Shown here piece by piece: positions 23,846-34,457 of a stretch of DNA of 64,000 nt. This stretch comes from Meconema thalassinum. Its lineage: Eukaryota; Arthropoda; Insecta; Orthoptera; Tettigoniidae. A program made the position numbers and the translations under genes. The stretch lies in NCBI GenBank assembly GCA_946902985.2, contig OX336388.2, positions 365,911,387 to 365,975,386 of the forward strand, written 5' to 3'. The notes beneath the pieces are model-generated. The model did no database searches, had not been told where the DNA came from, and worked only from the letters and a program-made list of their open reading frames with translations. Position 1 is the stretch's first letter. Every line of letters starts with the position of its first letter.

Positions 23846-24075
23846 ATGGAGGAACACCTGATAAAATTAAATAAACTTCTGGATAACCTGAGAACCATGA
23901 ACTTCAAAATTAATCTAAAGAAATCACATTTTTGCCAGAGCGAGATTCTATATTTGGGGCATATAATTGATGTTGAGGGCGTGAGACCTAATCCAGCCAA
24001 GATTGATGCTATCAAGAAATTTCCCACACCAACTAAAATCAAGCATGTAAGAGCATTTTTGGGAGTGACAGGCAG
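23846..24075 (+). pseudogene. RT1 reverse transcriptase thumb, after the stop
   Basis: Same frame as the preceding segment. It has INLKKSHFCQSEILYLGHII and then VRAFLGVTG, the standard RT palm/thumb continuation of Ty3/gypsy elements. Next to GVTG there is a CAGGCAGG duplication near 24070-24077. The following conserved block is read in the frame shifted by one, so a 4-bp duplication most likely caused the break. Everything after it in this frame to 24166 is noise. Confidence 0.85.
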
Positions 24076-25544
24076 GCTTCTTCAAAGAAAATTGCCCTGG
24101 ATACACAGAAGCAGTAGCACCTATGCAAGAGATGTTAAAGAAGGCAAATCGATGGTCATGGAATGAGGAGTGCGACAGGTCTTTTAGAGCCACGAAAGAT
24201 TTATTGGAAAACTGTGTGAAGCTTGGATATCCGGACTTTGAGAAGAGATTTATTATTCAAGCAGATGCTTCATTGATTGGAATCGGTGCTATGCTGTACC
24301 AAGAGGACGCTGAAGAACCCAAGAAGAGATCGTATTTGGCATTTACGAGTCGTAAATTGAGGAAGCATGAGAGGAACTACACTGTGATGGAGCTTGAGCT
24401 GCTAGCAATTTTATATTCTCTCCAACAGTGGCGTAAGATGATCTACGGCTATTCCATTATTGTTAGAACCGACCACCATGCACTGACATTCTTATTCAAG
24501 ACGACGGTGGCAAGTGAGAGAGTTACGCGCTGGTCCATCTACATACAGCAGTTTGACATTACAATAGAGCATTGCCCTGGAAGGATGAACGTCATACCAG
24601 ATGCTTTGAGCAGGAATCCTGAGGACGAGAACGAAGTAACAGTGGAAGTTCACACTATAACACTAACACCTAAGGCTCGTGAGTTTTTGGCGAAATTAAA
24701 GGAAATTCGGAAGGAGCAAGAAGCAGACCCATGGATGATGATGATGATCAAGTTCTATAGGAAGGAATTACAACCAGATTCACCTGAATACCGAGAAGCC
24801 CGTGCTAAAGAAGCGAGATTTCACTACTTAAATAACTTGTTGCATAAGTACGTGGATGAGCACCATACCAAACTGCGAATCCTGGTTCCAGCATCACTAC
24901 AGAGAGGATTGACGTGGCATGTCCACGAGAGCCTAGCACATATCGGCACGGATAAAACTGAAGCTACGATAGGGGAGACTTTTACTTGGCCTAAGATGCG
25001 ATTCACCATTGTGGAAGTGATAAGAACTTGTGACGCATGCCAGCGCACTAAACCGAACAACTTCATTATGAAACAACCATCAAGACCACTATTACCTCAG
25101 AAACCATGCGAGATGCTCGCTATTGACTGTTTTGGCCCTCTAGTCAAAGGAAAGCGTGGATGCCGACATCTTCTAGTGTGTGTCGATGTATTTTCAAAGA
25201 TGGTCGTGTTATGTCCAATCCAGAAGACGACATCAAAACAGGTCCTCAGTAGAATTCAGAACAAAGTTATTCCGATGCTTGGGAAGCCGGAATCCATTTT
25301 ATCAGACCATGGTACTTATTTCACGAGCAATGTTTTTAGGCAAGGTCTGGAGAGCCTAGGAATAAAACACATATTTTCAAGCATTCGTCATCCTTGTGGG
25401 GATCCGAGTGAGAGAACGATTCGCTGTGTTGCCAAATACTATAGAGTAATGATTCCTAACGATCATAATAAATGGGTTGACAAAGTAGGAGAGATTGAGA
25501 TGTGCATGAACACCACTAAGCACGAGTCGACGGGTCCCCACTAA
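24076..25544 (+). pseudogene. RT1 RNase H and integrase
   Basis: The frame runs on from GFFKENCPGY near 24076. RNase H is seen in IIQADASLIGIGAML, YTVMELELLAI and VRTDHHALTFL, giving the D, E and D residues. From about 24919 comes the integrase HHCC zinc-binding motif (HVHESLAHIG ... CDACQ). The core has D in AIDCFGP, D in SDHGTYF and E in DPSERTIR, so the D-D-E triad looks complete. Integrase inserts the cDNA into the host genome. The frame ends at a stop (25542-25544) just after MNTTKHESTG because of a frameshift near 25535. Homologous sequence continues in another frame. Confidence 0.85.
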
Positions 25545-25933
25545 TTGTACACCACAACAGGTTGCCAGAGAGGTCTTGGGACAAGATTATTCCATGTCCA
25601 AGGGATCCACTGTTAGCGCATGAGTTGCGAATCCAGCGAACGAGAGAGCACATGAGGATCCAAGCGGACCGAAGACTCAGAAGATACAGAGGAAAGAAGT
25701 TTCACCGGTAACTACAAGAACAGGAGTTAGTGCTGGTTCGCAGACCACCGATATCTGATCCCAAAAACAAAGTCATTGCCAAATTCTGTGCAAAATTTAT
25801 TGGCCCGGTCTGTGTCATTAAGAATCTGGGTAACAATGCTTACAGGCTTGAAGAAGTGAGCACTGGTGTTAAATCTGTTTTTAATAACGCCAACTTAAAA
25901 CCGTATTACAGAAGAGAACCATTTGATGAATAA
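25541..25933 (+). pseudogene. RT1 integrase C-terminus (GPY/F-like)
   Basis: Read one frame over from the preceding segment. It has a basic helical stretch (RTREHMRIQADRRLRRYRG), a TAA at 25709-25711, then LVLVRRPP, KFIGPVCVIKNLGNNAYRL and NANLKPYYR before the terminal TAA. The 'GP...V' block with the following strand residues is the small C-terminal barrel found in gypsy integrases. It is the end of pol. No env-like frame follows. Confidence 0.8.
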
Positions 25934-26274
25934 GAAGGATGATGTATGCAAAATCATATTGCAAAATTTTATTTTGAGAGCCAACACTCAATTGTACGTG
26001 GACGTGGAGCGCCGGAGAGAGAGCGCTTTGTTTTGTAAACAACGAGCAGCTGAGACGACAGGAGTGGAAATCACGTGAGGAGAAGGGGGAGGTCTACCGA
26101 AGAAGTATGAATGACATTCCGACGAGGGAGCGCGCACACTAATTGGGTCACTGGACTGTATACTCGAGCAGCTAAGTGAGGTACTAAAGAGATGTTGTGT
26201 TACTACTGTGGATAGTGTTTTTGAAATCCAAATCAATTACTTGCTTCGAATTTCAAAACCTTGCTGAGGATAAA
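25934..26274 (+). other. RT1 3' untranslated stretch
   Basis: 341 bases between the pol stop and the 3' LTR. A purine run (GAGGAGAAGGGGGAGG near 26078-26093) lies 180 bp inside. The bases touching the LTR are only GAGGATAAA. Either could be the polypurine tract for plus-strand priming, and I cannot decide between them. Confidence 0.5.
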
Positions 26275-28919
26275 TGAACCCTTATTGATCAACGATCAAT
26301 AAGCATTCATAATTTATTATTATTATTACTGCAGCCCAGGCAGTACATGAGGAAGTTGAGATGAATAAAGGCAAGGTAGCGTGTCGCAATGATTGCCACA
26401 TAAGGAGAGCTTGTAGCTATTCTTGAAGAACGGCCTGGTAAACTTGAGTTCAAGGCCAAATTGTGTAACAACTTGCACCAGAATTGGAATCACAAAGGGA
26501 TAGTCACGAGTTACTTACAACCGACCTACAATTGAATCAACCAATCGGGAGAGACCACGCCAATATCACGCGATGGAAGGCGTCAGTGGTAAAAAGCACG
26601 CGGAATTGATTATCTAAAGAACCGCCGATCGGAATTATCTCCGCACGAGTGCGATGAGACGTTTGATTTATTTGATGAAGATTGATACTAGTCCCATCTG
26701 TGTGAGATGAAAACTCTGGAAATGTTTTCTAAATCCACCCCACTCTTCCGTACCCTGTCAGTTTCTAATAAATTGTTCGACGTGAAGCTGTTCGATGTCT
26801 TTCTGTTCGTGAGCTCTGTGAGCTAACTTCACGCCCGTTTGCATAACGATTTTAACGCTCTGATATATTTGAAGTTATTTTATTTGTGAGCTCTGATGAG
26901 CTAAACTCACGCGAGTTTGCGCAGCAAATTTTAACGCTCTTAATTATCTGAAGTCAATTACTTTGTGAGCTTTGTGAGCTAAATTCACGCCAGCGTGCGT
27001 GGTGATTGAAACTTGTAATATTATCTTAAAGACAACTATTTCAGCTCTTAGGGCAAGACTTGTAACATTCTAATTAGCGCTCACCCGAGCGAAGGTCACG
27101 CAGAGCAGAGCAGTAGATTACCGAGCGAGATAGCGACTGTGAGTCAGGCAGTCTTTGTATCTTGTTTCTTTCGAGCCAGTGGCGTTGGACTCGAAGTGTG
27201 TATTCCATGTATATTTTTAAGTGTATTTTTCATGTGTGTATTGCGCGTGTGTTAGCGATATTTAGGGAAAGTCTTCGTAATTAATCGCATTGGACTAATT
27301 GTGGGCGAATTTAGTAACCCACAAGCGATTATAGCCAGGTCACATTATAATATCATTGAACTTTTCTTCCAAGGAGACTACATCAAGATGTCCAACATGT
27401 GGTCAGGAGTTGGGATGACGTCCGGCGCTTCAACGAAGACGAATATGGAGTGCTAACTTTTCCATAGGGGAAATGGGCTGAGATGGATGTCATAATGTTC
27501 TGCAAGCTGAGACGGTGACGTACAACAATTGATTATTCAATTATGTAGTTAGATTGACGGGGGAACCTTTGTAAATAGTTTATTTTGTCTTTTCTTGTTT
27601 TAGAGTGTTTTTCTTTGTACCGACACTAATTATTTTAAATGTACGTCGGCACGTGGCCAAAGTGTTTGTTGTATATTTGTTTTTCTTGGAGTCATATTTA
27701 ATGTTCACGGCGCGTGTACTTGATGTTTATCCATGCAAATGCGAAGCCCGTTACATTCGATAAGTGGTGCTATATTTAAGTTCATATTTGTGATAGGAAT
27801 GGGAGATAATTACTGTAAGATGTTTGCTGAACAGGTTATAATTCATATTAGGGTTGCCAAGTGCAACGATTTAAGATGTAATTGTAGAACACCTTCGTTC
27901 TAAATTTGATAGATTTTCTTTTGAGTCCTTTTCAGGTTAATTAGTCACGGCGTAGAACGGTGGCGCCAGCAAGTGGAAATATTTATGTCTTTTTATTTCA
28001 GGGTCTGTCAAACCCATACGTGTGGTTCTGTGTGTGTTACTGTGTCAGGTGTGTGTGTTGATTCTACGTGTAGAGGGGTAGAGGTCCTACTGCCCTCATA
28101 TTTTGTTGTTGTTGTTGTTGTATTTTTGATGGAAAGGCAGGGTGCTCTAGGGAGACCGCTGTTCCTTGTCCATTGTGCTGTTTTCTTGGATTTCCTAGTG
28201 GAAATGCCGGGATATTTTGTTCTGACACACACACACGTATTATTGTGCTTTGGGGCACGCTTCTTCGATACACACGTGGGTTGACAGATATACAGATTTC
28301 CACAAATCGCCCGTCTCGCCTGGTGACTTATTTTTGATAGGCAGTCCTATGTCCGACTGGGCCCCTTTAAGCTTTCATGTAGCAAACCTGTTCATTGTGA
28401 TGGTCACTTTGGTACCATAATTAATTGGGGAGTTCGCCATGTGTGTGACGGATTGTTGCATGTTGTATGGATAGATTGTTGTGTTAATAATGTAAATGTT
28501 GGCTTTGAGCCTGGTGTTTTGTTTATGACTCAATTCATGTAATTTAGTATGTCACACCCGTGTGGTGTAGTGGTAGTTTACTTGTAAATTTGACGGCGGT
28601 CATATGTGTATTTCTTTTATTGGTCACGTGTTAACATACTTGTGTTGATTTGTGTGAGAAGTCCTAAGTTTTTAGGCAGTAATGTTTTTGCTACGGCAGT
28701 TTGATTCCAATTTCATTCGGAAATTATTGTGATGTATATTTAAGTATAGGAAGTGTCGGTTTAGTTTTAAGTGTTGTTGTGGTGTTTGAAGCCATATTTT
28801 CAGTGTTGCCTTAGTAAACAAGAGTTTAGTGCTTTTTAGTCGGTCAACACGAATGTACCCAAAAGAGATGGGTTATGCCCTAATCCTGAAATAAATTACA
28901 TGAGATTAATAAAACACTA

Positions 28920-28960
28920 GGATGACCAGTTTCGATCGACAAGCGATCATCATCAGATCC
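28920..28960 (-). ncRNA. candidate hammerhead-ribozyme-like motif
   Basis: Minus-strand order: GGAT, CTGATGA, an extra T, stem II GATCG-CTTGT-CGATC, GAAAC, TGGTC, ATCC. GGAT pairs with ATCC (stem I), CTGATGA and GAAA are the conserved core, AC-TG-GT would be a two-pair stem III, and GTC fits the cleavage triplet. The additional T before stem II departs from the consensus. Short-stem-III hammerheads are known from Penelope-like elements. Activity is not shown. Confidence 0.4.
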
Positions 28961-29201
28961 ATTACACTTAGGCTACAAAATCTATATTTGAAATACAGGT
29001 GAAAATATTTACAATATGTACAATTATTTAGTTGCAGTATTGGTACTGCAACTGTCAGTGTATGCTAATTGCAGTATATATGTTAGGTGAAATGCTAAAT
29101 GGTGATAGCTATCCGTAGATTGTACTTTAGAGAGATTATATGGTTGTAAACTACGGTTAAACTATAAAATTTTTTAGGCTAACTACTTATCTGATTGTCT
29201 A

Positions 29202-29238
29202 CAGATGATGATCGCTTGACGATCGAAACTGGTCATCC
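29202..29238 (+). ncRNA. degenerate second hammerhead-like motif
   Basis: Inverted partner of 28920-28960. Stem II (GATCG-CTTGA-CGATC), GAAAC and TGGTCATCC are kept, but the core reads CAGATGA instead of CTGATGA and the 5' partner for stem I is missing, so it is probably inactive. Confidence 0.3.
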
Positions 29239-29768
29239 TAGTGTTTTATTAATCTCATGTAATTTATTTCAGGATTAGGGCATAACCCATCTCTTTTGGG
29301 TACATTCGTGTTGACCGACTGAAAAGCACTAAACTCTTGTTTAAGTGTTGTATAGTTGTTCCCCGCGTCAGTCTAGCTCTAAGCAATGTGGATTCGTTGT
29401 CTGAATGTGTATTCTGGATGATGACGAATCATGCATTCGATTGTACACATCGTGAAGCATGCAGAACGACACGCGCGCATAGATTGTCACTTTTGTTGAT
29501 TTTCTTAAGGACACTTTGTCCGTGTAATTAATCTCTCCAGAGATTTGGCCTAGTTTTGGCGTATTTTAATTATTCAGTGGGAATATTTTGGGAGTTTGTT
29601 TTGTTAATTCTTTTGTATAGTTAGGTGATTTGTTATTAAATTCATTGTTTTTAATCCTGGCTTCCCTTTTTCCTGCATGTTATTTTGTTATATGTTACCC
29701 TGCATGTTAATGAAGCGCTTTAACAACAACTTACGATATGGACTGTTACACCCCGCGAAATAGAGTCT

Positions 29769-30288
29769 GGTTGGTTGGTTGGTTCTTAAGTTTAGGGGCT
29801 GCGACAACGCGGTCATGTAGCCCCGTGTACTTTGGGTGTGTGTAGAATCTGTCTGATAACCGGTGTTAAATGTGATGACTGTATTAGTGTGTGTTATCTG
29901 TTTATAATTTAAGTACTGCAACTTAGAATTTTCAAATAGTTCCTACTTTTGCCGCCAAGCGCCACCGTCAACGATTACTAGGCCAAGTTCATAACTTAGC
30001 TGCTAGACACCACCGCAGTCGGCTCTTGGCAACGAACATAGAAACCTAAGAGCGTTGTTTACATTCTTAACCTATCCAATTTAGCTTCACACAGGTGCAA
30101 TTAGTGGAAGGTTCTTTAACATGCCATAAATCCATGACATGGGACCGCCGGCTTTACTTCCCCTCCGAAGGAAGGCATACTGAGGGATTTTAACGCTCTT
30201 AAAAAATCCGACGGCTTTGTCCGGGGTTGAACCCGCTATCTTGGGCATAGAAGCTCAGCATGCTACCAACTACGCCACCGAAGCCGCT
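29769..30288 (-). mobile_element. SINE-A, full length, inside the RT1 3' LTR
   Basis: 12-bp target duplication GAAATAGAGTCT (29757-29768, 30289-30300); the 5' LTR is the empty site. On the minus strand it starts with 'gcggcttcggtggcgtag', has a Pol III A-box-like TGGCGTAGTTGGTAGCATGC and a B-box-like GGGTTCAACCCC, then a 400-bp body. It ends in four GGTT/AACC units (seen as ggttggttggtt on the plus strand). A tRNA-derived SINE needing LINE enzymes in trans. Confidence 0.85.
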
Positions 30289-30531
30289 GAAATAGAGTCT
30301 CATAAGCTTCTTTGCAAGGGTTCAATATATAAATTAGTTTGAAAAGTATAATTAATTAATTAAATTTAAAAAAAACATGTTGCGGGGCCCCCAGGACCGC
30401 GGGGCCCTGGGCGGTCACCCTCCTCGCCCTCCCCTAGATCCGCCCCTGCTTTTGAGATTATTATGCCTTTCAGCGTCCAGTCTAGTCAGCAAATCTCAGC
30501 GAGATTTTAAAGATGAAAACATTTCAGTACA

Positions 30532-31098
30532 TTAATACGGTAAGTCTTTTTCCATTAACCATGTTCCTATTTTCTTCCTTTCACTTACTAAATATTTGGC
30601 GATCTTAATTTTGTTTCTGAATTTTTCTCTGTCTTCTATCATTTGCTTGTTGATCCCTAATTGCTTTAAGTCGCCTTCTATTTCATGATACCAATTTGTT
30701 TTCCTTTTTGAACTGTTTACTACGTCAAAGATTTTCTTTGTAAGTCGTTTATTGTTTATTCTCTGTATGTGCCCGTAGAAAGTTAGTCTGTGTTTTCTAA
30801 TGATATCTGTGTGTCTGTCTGTGTGTTCATATAGCTCTTTGGTAGGTCTTTTCATCCATATCCCATCTCTGTGTACTGCTCCAAATATTTTTCTCAGAAT
30901 TTTACGTTCATTTTTTTCTGTTTCTATGATGCCAGATGCTCCAATTGTGGTCGTTTCTGACACATACAATGCTTCTGGTAATACAACTGTTTTGTAGTGT
31001 CTAAGTTTGGCCTGTCTTGATATGCTTTTCTTATTATAATGTGACCATGTAAGTTTGTAAGCTTTCTGGAGTGTTTCCGTTCGTTCTACGTTAGACAC
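30532..31098 (-). pseudogene. LINE-A C-terminal domain
   Basis: 188 codons after another break. They include AKLRHYKTVVLPEALY, KNERKILRKIFG and LTFYGHIQRINNKRL, the conserved post-RT region shared with LINE-B (IRHYCTVIRPEALYAAE, ERKILRKILGP, AFYSHVTRM). Its role is not well defined, probably nucleic-acid binding. It ends with a stop 2-3 codons before the 3' UTR. Confidence 0.78.
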
Positions 31099-31147
31099 CT
31101 TGTTTGATCCTCCTATTTGTATATATTATCCTAAGTACTTAAATTTT

Positions 31148-31862
31148 TCAACTTTGTATGGATCCATATATGGTATGCATGGTTTGTACATTGTTGGTGT
31201 GTCGTTCCATGTATTGGGTCTTCTCATAAGGTATCTGTAAACCTGCTTTAGCAGCTATTTCATGTAATCGTTCCAGTGCTTCCTTTGCCTCTTGTGTGTT
31301 ATTGCTGAGTAAGGCTACGTCATCTGCAAATGCCAGACATTTTATGATTGTTTTTGTTTCGCGGGTTCTTCCTAGCTGTATTCCTTTAACTTGTTCCTCC
31401 CACTGCTTAACAATTTTGTCTAAGACCACGTTGAACAAGATTGGTGAGAGGCCGTCTCCTTGTTTGACACCTGTGCGTATATGAAAGGGTTCTGAAATTT
31501 CACCCATGAACTTAACTTTAGAGGTGGTGTCCGTGAGCGTTAGTTGTATAAGTGCCCTGGTTTTTGTCAATGCCATATTCTTCCAGTACTGCAAAGAGCG
31601 TTTTTCTATCAATGCTGTCGTTTGCTTTTTTTAAGTCCACAAAGGTAACTACAGTGTTTTTTGTCTGTCTGACTTTCAGTAGTGTTCTCAAGTTCCAGAT
31701 CTGTTCGATGCATGATCTCCCTTTTCTGAAGCCCGCCTGGTATTCTCCTATTTGTGGATCTGCTTGTGGTTCTAGTCTGTTCAATAACACTTTAGAGAAT
31801 ATTATGTAAGTGACTGGCACTAGAGAAATCCCTCTGCAATTATTTGGATCTGACTTATCACC
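31148..31862 (-). pseudogene. LINE-A reverse transcriptase core
   Basis: The frame 31862-31518 carries GEYQAGFRKGRSCIEQI and motif A in FVDLKKANDSIDR, in which the usual Tyr next to the Asp motif is Asn. A frameshift near 31560 moves the sequence to the frame ending at 31148, with RTGVKQGDGLSPILFN and catalytic CLAFADDVALLSNN. RT copies the element RNA at the nick. With one shift and a stop on each side, the protein cannot be made. Confidence 0.8.
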
Positions 31863-33704
31863 CTATTTATGTAATGGGTGGATCAATGCACATTTCCATT
31901 CCTCTGGCATTTTCTCTGTGATCCAAATGTCTGTGATGATCTTATGAATTGTGTTGGTGATGTTTTTAACTTGAAGCTTCCATACTTCAGCAATAATGCC
32001 ATCTTCTCCTGCCGCTCTGTTATTTTTCATTTGTTGTATGATCTCCTCTAGCTCCTCTATTGTAGGTGGAGTAGAATCGGCATTGGATGTGGTTTTTTGG
32101 AAGGTCAATTTCTCCGTGGGTTCTGTACAATTAAGAAGATTATTAAAGTATTGTTTGAGAATTGTACAGTTTTCTTTGGTGTTCGTTTCCAGGGACCCAT
32201 CTGTTCTTCGAAAGCCGAGGCTAGGAGGCTGATAACCCTTAATATTTTCTTTGAATGTTCTGTAAATATTTCTTGTGTTATTTCTCTTAAAATCTTCTTC
32301 AATTTCTTTTAGCCTGTTGTTGTCGTACGCTCGTTTTTCTCTTCTGATTTCCTTTGATGATTGTTTTTGAACTTCGTGAAATTCCTTCCATGTTTCGGAT
32401 GTTCTGTTACTGCTGAACTTCATCCATGCCCGTGTTCTTCTCTCAGTGGCTTGATCACAAATTACGTTCCACCACCTATGTTTTCGTTTTCTAGGAGATT
32501 GTGCCCAACGCATTGCCTTTTGAACTGTGGTCGCAAGATCTGTCCAAGTGTCTGTTGGATGCCTATTAATTTCTTCAATGATTTTGTCCCTGTTTATCTT
32601 CAAATATTCTGGATCAGGCTTCACAATTTTGTTTTTTGTTGCCTTTTTCTGTCTTGGGATTGGTCTAATCTTGACTTGTAACAAATAATGGTCAGACTCG
32701 AAGAACCCTTTACGCGTTCTGACATTTAAAATTTCCTGCGTATTTTTGTTAGTAATGGCCACATGATCAATATGGAATTCTACCCATACGGTGTTGGGTG
32801 CTTTCCACGATGTAAGTTTTCGTCTTGGCTTTTGAAATTGTGTTGACATAATTTTGAGGTTAACATTTTGACAATATTTTATGAGGTGTTCCCCATTTTT
32901 GTTTGTGCGATAGTGTGCTGATTGAGGGCCTGTGATTTGTCTGTATTTTCTCTCCTTACCTAATTGCGTGTTAAAGTCTCCCATTAAAATTTTAACATGC
33001 CTTTCTGGTATGTTGTTGGTTACTTCTTCCATGTCTTCCCAGAAGTCTTCAACTTCTTGTGGTTTCTTTCTATTATGCTCATTTGTAGGTGCATGTGCAT
33101 TGATAATCGTGTAACCTTTATTACCTGATTTGAAGGAGAGTGTAGAGATCCTTTCTGATATGGAATTAAAGTCAATAATGTTATCCATGACTGATTTGTG
33201 TACTGCAAATCCTGTTCCAAACAATGATGGTGTACCTCTTCTAACAGCAGGTTTACCTTTATAAATCCTATAATTTTCTGTGTTGAAATGATTTTCATCT
33301 TGAAAACGAGTCTCCTGAATCTCAAGAAATTTTATTTGAAATTTTTCTAACATGTCTGTGAGTTGTTTTATTTTTCCAAGTTTGAAGAGAGTATTAATAT
33401 TGAGAGTGCCAATGTAGTGTTTGTGTAGAGATTTTGGGAAGCTCCGACTCTTCTCCTCATGATGTTCCTGGTCCCCCAGAATCCGATGACCAGGAAAGTC
33501 CAGCACGCTGACTGGGGCCTCGGGTAGCGGATTTCTTTCCTTTTGTTCCATCATGATTACTTCAAGTTGAAGGTGATTGTGGTGATCGTAAAGAAAGATC
33601 AAGATGATTGCTGACTTGATTGTTGAGATCAAGACATATTTCACAGCCGCACCAACTAGGCGAACAGACGCTGACCAATAATCGCTGGATACCAGAACAG
33701 ACAC
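31863..33704 (-). pseudogene. LINE-A endonuclease and RT N-terminus
   Basis: 613 codons. The endonuclease domain, about residues 90-350, has LNINTLFK, IQETRF with the metal-binding Glu, LMGDFNTQLG, HIDHVAIT and SDHYLL, all expected for the APE-type nicking enzyme of LINEs. A basic linker with WWNVICDQA follows, then RT fingers beginning near residue 560 (NNRAAGEDGIIAEVWK). The frame ends HPLHK at a TAG (31863-31865), and the same frame resumes with NCRGISL, so this is a point nonsense mutation. Start codon: several ATGs lie upstream of the endonuclease, and the first 70 residues are probably not native. Confidence 0.82.
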
Positions 33705-33856
33705 TATTGGATTTTGTGTGTTTGGTCCGCGAGAGCTATTTTATTTCGCTCAAGTCCGCCGGCAAGCCGGTGAGGACCCCCTATCCGCCACCTGGGACGC
33801 GCCACGTCGGAGTATCACCTCTCCGCCTGCTACGGCCAACGTAGTACGTTCGTGGA

Positions 33857-33873
33857 TATATATATATATATAT
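33857..33873 (+). repeat. (TA)n microsatellite
   Basis: About 8 TA units at the 5' side of LINE-A. Confidence 0.8.
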
Positions 33874-34457
33874 CAGTTTCTTGTGGACACGATACCTGCC
33901 GTAATTTTGCACCAATCACTTTGAATTTTTTACATAATGTGTATCCCTATAAAATCTCGGTCGAGTTCGTCAATGAATAAAATCGGTCGAAAGGGGTAAA
34001 AATGGGGGGCTTTTTTTTTTCGAAAAAGTGAAATATCACTATAACTCTCTTAATACCTGAAATATCAAATCCCTTCAAAGTTCATATTATGTGTCGGAAA
34101 AGTGCCAAAAAAGTATGTTCAAAAAGTTTTTTGATAGCACCAACCATTGGCCAATGGGGTGGAAAAAAGTGGGTTTTTCGGGAAACATTAATCATATCTC
34201 TCTTAATAAGCACAATATCAAAACCGTACAACATGGACGATATTACCCTAATAATTACCTAAAACTTTTGTCTGAAAGAATTTTTGATACAACCCACCAT
34301 TACGCCAAGGGATGAGAAAAATGATTTCGGAATTAGAAGAAAATGCCAAGTCTCATCAGAGGTTACCATGACAACGCTTCTAAATTGATGAGGGAAGTGG
34401 TATCAGAGGTTGCCACGACAACGAGCACATTCAGTTTTCCATCTGACTATGTGGGAA
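33874..34457. other. unassigned AT-rich repeat-like DNA
   Basis: Contains two loosely similar halves, each with 'atatcactataactctctta'/'atcatatctctcttaata' followed by 'accattggccaatgggg' or 'acccaccattacgcc'. A degenerate two-unit repeat is likely. No gene. Confidence 0.35.

Larger units (their letters stand above)
28777..29340. mobile_element. foldback element with ~137-bp inverted repeats in the RT1 3' LTR
   Basis: Absent from the 5' LTR, where the flanks are continuous. TTAAGTGTTG stands on both sides (28767-28776 and 29341-29350), a 10-bp target duplication. Inverted repeats run from about 28818 to 28955 and from about 29203 to 29340, starting ACAAGAGTTTAGTGC and nearly identical. 41 bases precede the left repeat without a counterpart on the right. 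The 250-bp centre is AT-rich with a 'gcagtattggtactgc' mini-hairpin. There is no open frame. The family is unknown to me. A hammerhead-like motif lies at the inner end of each arm, which would suit a Penelope-like origin. Confidence 0.8.
16536..30324 (+). mobile_element. Ty3/gypsy-type LTR retrotransposon RT1, complete but defective
   Basis: Two long LTRs (16536-19483 and 26275-30324) start TGAACCC and end GGGTTCA. The element is flanked by ATAT on both sides (ATATAT can also be read), consistent with a 4-6 bp target duplication. Internal order is primer-binding site, gag, DTGS protease, RT, RNase H, integrase, which is the Ty3/gypsy order. I count four in-frame stops and three frameshifts in coding sequence, so it is not autonomous. 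By eye the LTRs differ at about 30 single positions outside two later insertions, roughly 1 percent, so the insertion is fairly young. Confidence 0.9.
26275..30324 (+). repeat. RT1 3' LTR carrying two later insertions
   Basis: Matches the 5' LTR (2948 bp) except for a foldback element at 28777-29340 and a SINE at 29769-30288. Ends GGGTTCA followed by ATATAT. Length without insertions is about 2.95 kb. Confidence 0.9.
16194..30448 (-). mobile_element. internally deleted hAT element containing an LTR retrotransposon
   Basis: The left end begins CAGTGGTGGATCCAGG and the right end is the reverse complement of CAGGGGCGGATCTAGG, matching hAT-type inverted termini with GGGGCCC-rich subterminal sequence on both sides. 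The 8 bases outside are CTTTTGAG at both 16186-16193 and 30449-30456, the target duplication length of hAT transposons. Removing the LTR element (16536-30324) leaves about 465 bp, so this was already a deletion derivative. A 28-residue transposase tail remains in the left arm (16422-16508, minus strand), setting the orientation. Confidence 0.8.
30520..33870 (-). mobile_element. LINE-A, non-LTR retrotransposon, decayed
   Basis: Minus-strand element encoding an APE-type endonuclease followed by reverse transcriptase in one original frame. The 5' end lies near the (TA)n at 33857. The 3' end lies between the last coding base (30532) and the hAT target duplication at 30456. The clade is not resolved; RTE/BovB-like is a guess from the endonuclease style. 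Frame breaks are listed with its parts. Confidence 0.8.

Noticed and set aside
25934..26274. Envelope gene of RT1
   Set aside because: Only 341 bp between pol stop and LTR, with no open frame of note. RT1 has no env.
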